8,517 nucleotides of DNA from Rudaea sp. (GTDB lineage: Bacteria > Pseudomonadota > Gammaproteobacteria > Xanthomonadales > Rhodanobacteraceae): assembly GCA_025934455.1 (NCBI GenBank), contig JAICYA010000064.1:1-8517 (forward strand), read 5' to 3'. Positions 5,660-8,517 of the stretch are shown here, piece by piece. The translations under genes and the position numbers were made by a program. Below the pieces are notes generated by a model. The model was not told where the DNA came from, did not search any database, and worked only from the letters and a program-made list of their open reading frames with translations. Position 1 is the stretch's first letter. Each line of letters starts with the position of its first letter.

Positions 5660-6012
5660 TTGTTCACTCCGGGCTTCCAATCCCTGAGAGCATGGTAGTG
5701 GGAATCGACTTGAACTTCCCGCACCGCGATCGTGTAGCTGAAGAATCTGGAATAGATCCACAAACCCAGAGCGCAAACCGATCCCCAGAGGGCGGCGACA
5801 CAACCGCCGATGAAGGCGCCGATGAAGGGTCCTGCCAGCAGGCCCGACATGCCTGTAACTGGCTCGTCGTTCCAGGAAAGCGTGTGCGAACCGAACAACG
5901 CAAGCACGCCCATCAACGTGCAGAACGGGACCATGCTGCAAAGCGTTCCGATGGCGAGCAATTTGTAGACGCTGCCGGCCGAAAGACGCGATACCTCGAT
6001 TTTTTTGTACAT
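5656..6012 (-). CDS. Small integral membrane protein of unknown function
   Basis: A 118-residue protein I cannot assign to a named family. Seen: a basic N-terminus (MYKKIEVSRLSAGSVYK), a hydrophobic segment at about 18-41 (LLAIGTLCSMVPFCTLMGVL), a short polar loop (SHTLSWNDEPVTG, 42-54), then a Gly-rich hydrophobic stretch at about 56-90 that could span once or twice (LLAGPFIGAFIGG, then LWGSVCALGLWIYSRFF), and a polar C-terminal tail. The start is well supported: GGAG lies 7 nt before the ATG. It follows the beta-helix gene by only 30 nt on the same strand, so cotranscription is possible. The positive N-terminus suggests it lies inside the cytoplasm. No catalytic residues are evident. Confidence 0.8.
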   Translation of the reverse strand: MYKKIEVSRLSAGSVYKLLAIGTLCSMVPFCTLMGVLALFGSHTLSWNDEPVTGMSGLLAGPFIGAFIGGCVAALWGSVCALGLWIYSRFFSYTIAVREVQVDSHYHALRDWKPGVNK

Positions 6013-6042
6013 TCCATTACTCCAAGAGGTTCTCGACGGACA

Positions 6043-7791
6043 TCACGGGCATCCCTCGAAATCGGTACCGAAGATGATGTCGTTCTGCTGTACTTCGTAG
6101 GCGCCGATATCGGGCAATCCGGAAGGGCTCGCGCGCGTAAAACCCACCCCGCGCTGATCATAGGCGGCGCCCAAGGCGTTGTTGCCGGTGTCGATCGCCA
6201 CGCTGCGACTGAGCGGGCGATGCGTCTGCGTGAAACCGCCGTTGTCGCGCAGGCGTTCCAGGTGCGGGCACGCGCCGATGAGCGTGTCGCCCGGCAATTT
6301 GTTCGCGGGAATGGCGCTTGAAAAAATCAGATTGTTCGCCGGCGCCGTCAGATTGCCGCCATTCACCGTAAAAGGATTCGTGCTTTCCACATTGATATCG
6401 TCGGCAGCGCCGTTCGCGGTGTTGTTGGAAATCAGCGTACTCTGCAACGTCAGCGCCATGCCGCTCGCTGATGGAAGCAGGGATATTCCTGCGCCACTGG
6501 CGGGTGAACGGTTGAATGCAATGGTCGAACCGTAGAACTTGGCCGCTGCCACGTCCTGGAGCACGAGTCCGCCATAGGCGTTGCCCGAGATCGTGCTGAG
6601 GGAAACCTGGAGCGCGGATCCGGCCGGTTGCTTGGGTTCCATCCCGAATCCAGGACCCGCGTTCCCCGAGATGGTGGAACGCGATATCAGTGCCGACGGA
6701 CCGTCGACCTGGATACCCGAAGGGGTTTGAGTTCCGCTGTCACCGCGACTGCCGCTGAACGTACTGTACCTCGCCACCAGACTGCCGTTGACATAAGCGT
6801 CTGCGCCAGCAGTGTCTGTGGCATTTCCGGTCAGGACCGAGTTCGTGGTGGAGAGACCGGCGTAGGCAAAAACGCCGCCTCCTACGCCAATGACGCTTCC
6901 GCTCGCGTAATTGTTCGCCACCGTGCTGTTTGTCAGCGTGACGTTCGATTTCGCATACAGACCGCCACCCTCTCCTGACGAACTGGCGGATTTTGCCCCG
7001 CCCCTGCCGATGTAACTGGAACTGATCGTCGCCGTTCCCCGGGAATGTGCGTTGCCGCCGTGGGCAAACCAGGTTTTCGAGTAGGCATAATTCTGACGGA
7101 TATCGCTGCCGGCGTAGATCTTAAGGTTGCCTTGGGTAAATATCCCGCCACCGCCACCCGCCTGGCCATTCGCTGTAGCGTAGTTGTAGGCAACGGTGGA
7201 GCCGTACAGCGAGGCATTGCCGACCGCGTAAATGCCGCCGCCGTAGGCAGGATGGATGGTCGAGCTGTTGTTGACGGTGCAGTGTCCGACATAGGTGTTG
7301 TGCAACACAACCGAGCCCGCCGAATAAAGACAACCGCCGGCGGTCCTGTTGGGACCGGTATTGTGGCCCCCGATCAGGCGCAGGTTGTACGCATACAAGG
7401 TCGCACCCGCGACCGTGGACGTATGTGCCAGCACCCGATAGCCGCCAGCGGTCTGCGGCAACGCCGAGGCGTCGATGGTCAGCGGATTCGGAGAAGTCCC
7501 GGTCAGGAAAACCGTGCCGACATTCGTGGTCAGTTGCCCGAGCTCGAGCGTGATCGTACTGCACGTCAGGCTGTGCATGTCGATGATGGCTGGGCTGGTC
7601 GCATTCAGCAGCGCATAACGCAAGGTGCCGGTCTTGGACACGGGATCGCCGATATTCGCATCGGCGCAACTGGTTACGGTCCAGGTTTCCAGCGCAAGGG
7701 CGGATGCCGGGGCGAGCACGGCGAACAATGAAGCGATCGAGGCGGCGAGCCGCTTGGTTCGCAGTTGCGGTGTTGAAGAAATAGTTCGCAT
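6043..7791 (-). CDS. Secreted right-handed parallel beta-helix protein with choice-of-anchor-Q type C-terminus
   Basis: A 582-residue exported protein. Seen: a Sec signal peptide (basic RTKR, hydrophobic LAASIASLFAVLAPASALA, cut near residues 31-33); an N-terminal cap with TVTSCADANIGDPV and TLRYALLNA; then many Gly-, Ser-, Asn- and Thr-rich turns of about 20-25 residues with recurring GGGIYA, GGGLYA, STVAYNYA, STISGNA and STIAFN blocks, which fit the rungs of a right-handed beta-helix (about 60-500). A C-terminal block follows (RDNGGFTQTH, VAIDTG, DQRGVGF, PDIGAYE) of the type annotated as choice-of-anchor Q, and a tail DIIFGTDFEGCP. The ATG at 7791 has GGAG 8 nt upstream; the frame is open further upstream but that would overlap the preceding gene. 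It lies 11 nt after the stop of a paralogue. Proteins of this type are surface or secreted adhesin-like proteins or polysaccharide-acting enzymes. No catalytic site is evident, so the function is unknown. Confidence 0.88.
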   Translation of the reverse strand: MRTISSTPQLRTKRLAASIASLFAVLAPASALALETWTVTSCADANIGDPVSKTGTLRYALLNATSPAIIDMHSLTCSTITLELGQLTTNVGTVFLTGTSPNPLTIDASALPQTAGGYRVLAHTSTVAGATLYAYNLRLIGGHNTGPNRTAGGCLYSAGSVVLHNTYVGHCTVNNSSTIHPAYGGGIYAVGNASLYGSTVAYNYATANGQAGGGGGIFTQGNLKIYAGSDIRQNYAYSKTWFAHGGNAHSRGTATISSSYIGRGGAKSASSSGEGGGLYAKSNVTLTNSTVANNYASGSVIGVGGGVFAYAGLSTTNSVLTGNATDTAGADAYVNGSLVARYSTFSGSRGDSGTQTPSGIQVDGPSALISRSTISGNAGPGFGMEPKQPAGSALQVSLSTISGNAYGGLVLQDVAAAKFYGSTIAFNRSPASGAGISLLPSASGMALTLQSTLISNNTANGAADDINVESTNPFTVNGGNLTAPANNLIFSSAIPANKLPGDTLIGACPHLERLRDNGGFTQTHRPLSRSVAIDTGNNALGAAYDQRGVGFTRASPSGLPDIGAYEVQQNDIIFGTDFEGCP

Positions 7792-7802
7792 AGTGGTTGC
7801 TC

Positions 7803-8517
7803 CTACGGACAGCCGTCGAAACCGGCGTTGAAGATGATGTCTTCTTGCTGCACCTCGTAGGCGCCAATGTCCGGGGACCCGGAAGGGCTTTCCCGCAAAA
7901 AGCCGATCCCACGCTGATCGTTGCCCGCAAAACCGGAAAGACCTTGGTCGATTGCCGGGCTGCGACTTAGCAGTGCATGCGTGAGGGTCGGTCCACCGTT
8001 GTCGCGCAGCGGTCCAAGCAGCGGACAAACATGCGCGGTGCCGTTGGGCAGGCTGGCTGATGAATGCAGGACCAGATTATGCGAGCCGGTTACGGTTACG
8101 GGGCCTTGCGCCGTGCTTATACTGAAGTCGTAACCGACCGGAGGATCGGCATAGGTGTTGTTTGACATGATCGTGCTGGACAGGATGACCGGCACGGTCT
8201 TTCCCGAGCTAACGCCGACGCCCTTCACGGCCAAGCCTGCGGCATACACCGAGCTGCCATAGGTGGCACTGGCCGCCGTGTTGAAGGCCAGCGTGGAATT
8301 GTAGAAATAGACGTTGGACGTGTTGGCAATCGCTCCGCCGCCGATCACGCCGTACGGCGCCGCGTTGCCGGAAATCGTGCTGTCGACGAACTCGGCTTGA
8401 TACCCGCCGTTGACGAAGAACCCGCCGATGCCTTTGCCCGCGACGTTGCCCGAAATGGTGGAATATCGGATATTTACGCCGCCATGTGCGTACAGGCCGC
8501 CAGCCACGCCAATCGAA
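7803..8517 (-). CDS. Paralogous secreted beta-helix protein (5' end off the right edge)
   Basis: The C-terminal 237 or so residues of a second beta-helix protein. The frame is open to the window edge, so the true start and signal peptide are outside. Seen: beta-helix rungs (GGLYAHGGVNIRYSTISGN, FVDSTISGN, GGGAIANTSNVYFYNSTLAF), the same C-terminal block as its neighbour (RDNGGPTLTH, SPAIDQG, DQRGIGF, PDIGAYE), and the tail EDIIFNAGFDGCP. About the last 70 residues are closely similar to those of the downstream gene, pointing to tandem duplication. The gap between the two genes is 11 nt, so they are probably cotranscribed. The GTG at 8507 could be mistaken for a start but lies inside a repeat rung and has no supporting ribosome site in view. 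Confidence 0.88.
   Translation of the reverse strand, partial: SIGVAGGLYAHGGVNIRYSTISGNVAGKGIGGFFVNGGYQAEFVDSTISGNAAPYGVIGGGAIANTSNVYFYNSTLAFNTAASATYGSSVYAAGLAVKGVGVSSGKTVPVILSSTIMSNNTYADPPVGYDFSISTAQGPVTVTGSHNLVLHSSASLPNGTAHVCPLLGPLRDNGGPTLTHALLSRSPAIDQGLSGFAGNDQRGIGFLRESPSGSPDIGAYEVQQEDIIFNAGFDGCP

Noticed and set aside
7803..8517. A CRISPR-like or tandem DNA repeat in the beta-helix genes
   Set aside because: The periodicity is at the protein level (beta-helix rungs) and the DNA units are divergent, with no constant repeat and spacer pattern.

Overview
This window looks like chromosomal DNA from a GC-rich Gammaproteobacterium, most likely a member of Xanthomonadales such as a Rhodanobacteraceae relative. 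That placement is an inference. It rests on the high GC content, the strongly GC-biased third codon positions, the dispersed short palindromic repeats between genes, and two secreted beta-helix proteins ending in an 'IIF...F(E/D)' tail of a kind I associate with that order. No rRNA, tRNA, IS element, CRISPR array or phage gene was seen.

Left part (1-2229): a divergent pair. On the minus strand is the N-terminal part of an iron-sulfur/FAD pyridine-nucleotide oxidoreductase related to the glutamate synthase small subunit, cut by the left edge. On the plus strand is a complete intracellular polyhydroxyalkanoate depolymerase (phaZ) with a cysteine-type catalytic triad. Their 143-bp shared upstream region holds a perfect 12-bp palindrome.

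Middle (2230-3269): a toxin-first type II toxin-antitoxin pair of the HigB/RelE + XRE type on the minus strand. It has a strong promoter containing a likely autoregulatory operator and a toxin mRNA with almost no leader. The module lies between two directly repeated copies of a roughly 50-bp intergenic repeat, and the stretch to its right is a mosaic of small hairpins.

Right part (3270-8517): everything is on the minus strand. Reading in the direction of transcription there are two tandem paralogous secreted beta-helix proteins (the first cut by the right edge), a small membrane protein of unknown function, a stand-alone response-regulator receiver protein, a PDZ-domain lipoprotein overlapping it by 4 nt, and an exported cyclophilin-type peptidyl-prolyl isomerase. 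The last three probably form one operon linking a cytoplasmic phospho-receiver to envelope protein quality control. The two beta-helix proteins share an identical style of C-terminal tail and an apparently co-varying pair of Cys-Pro motifs, which is the most distinctive protein-level signal here.
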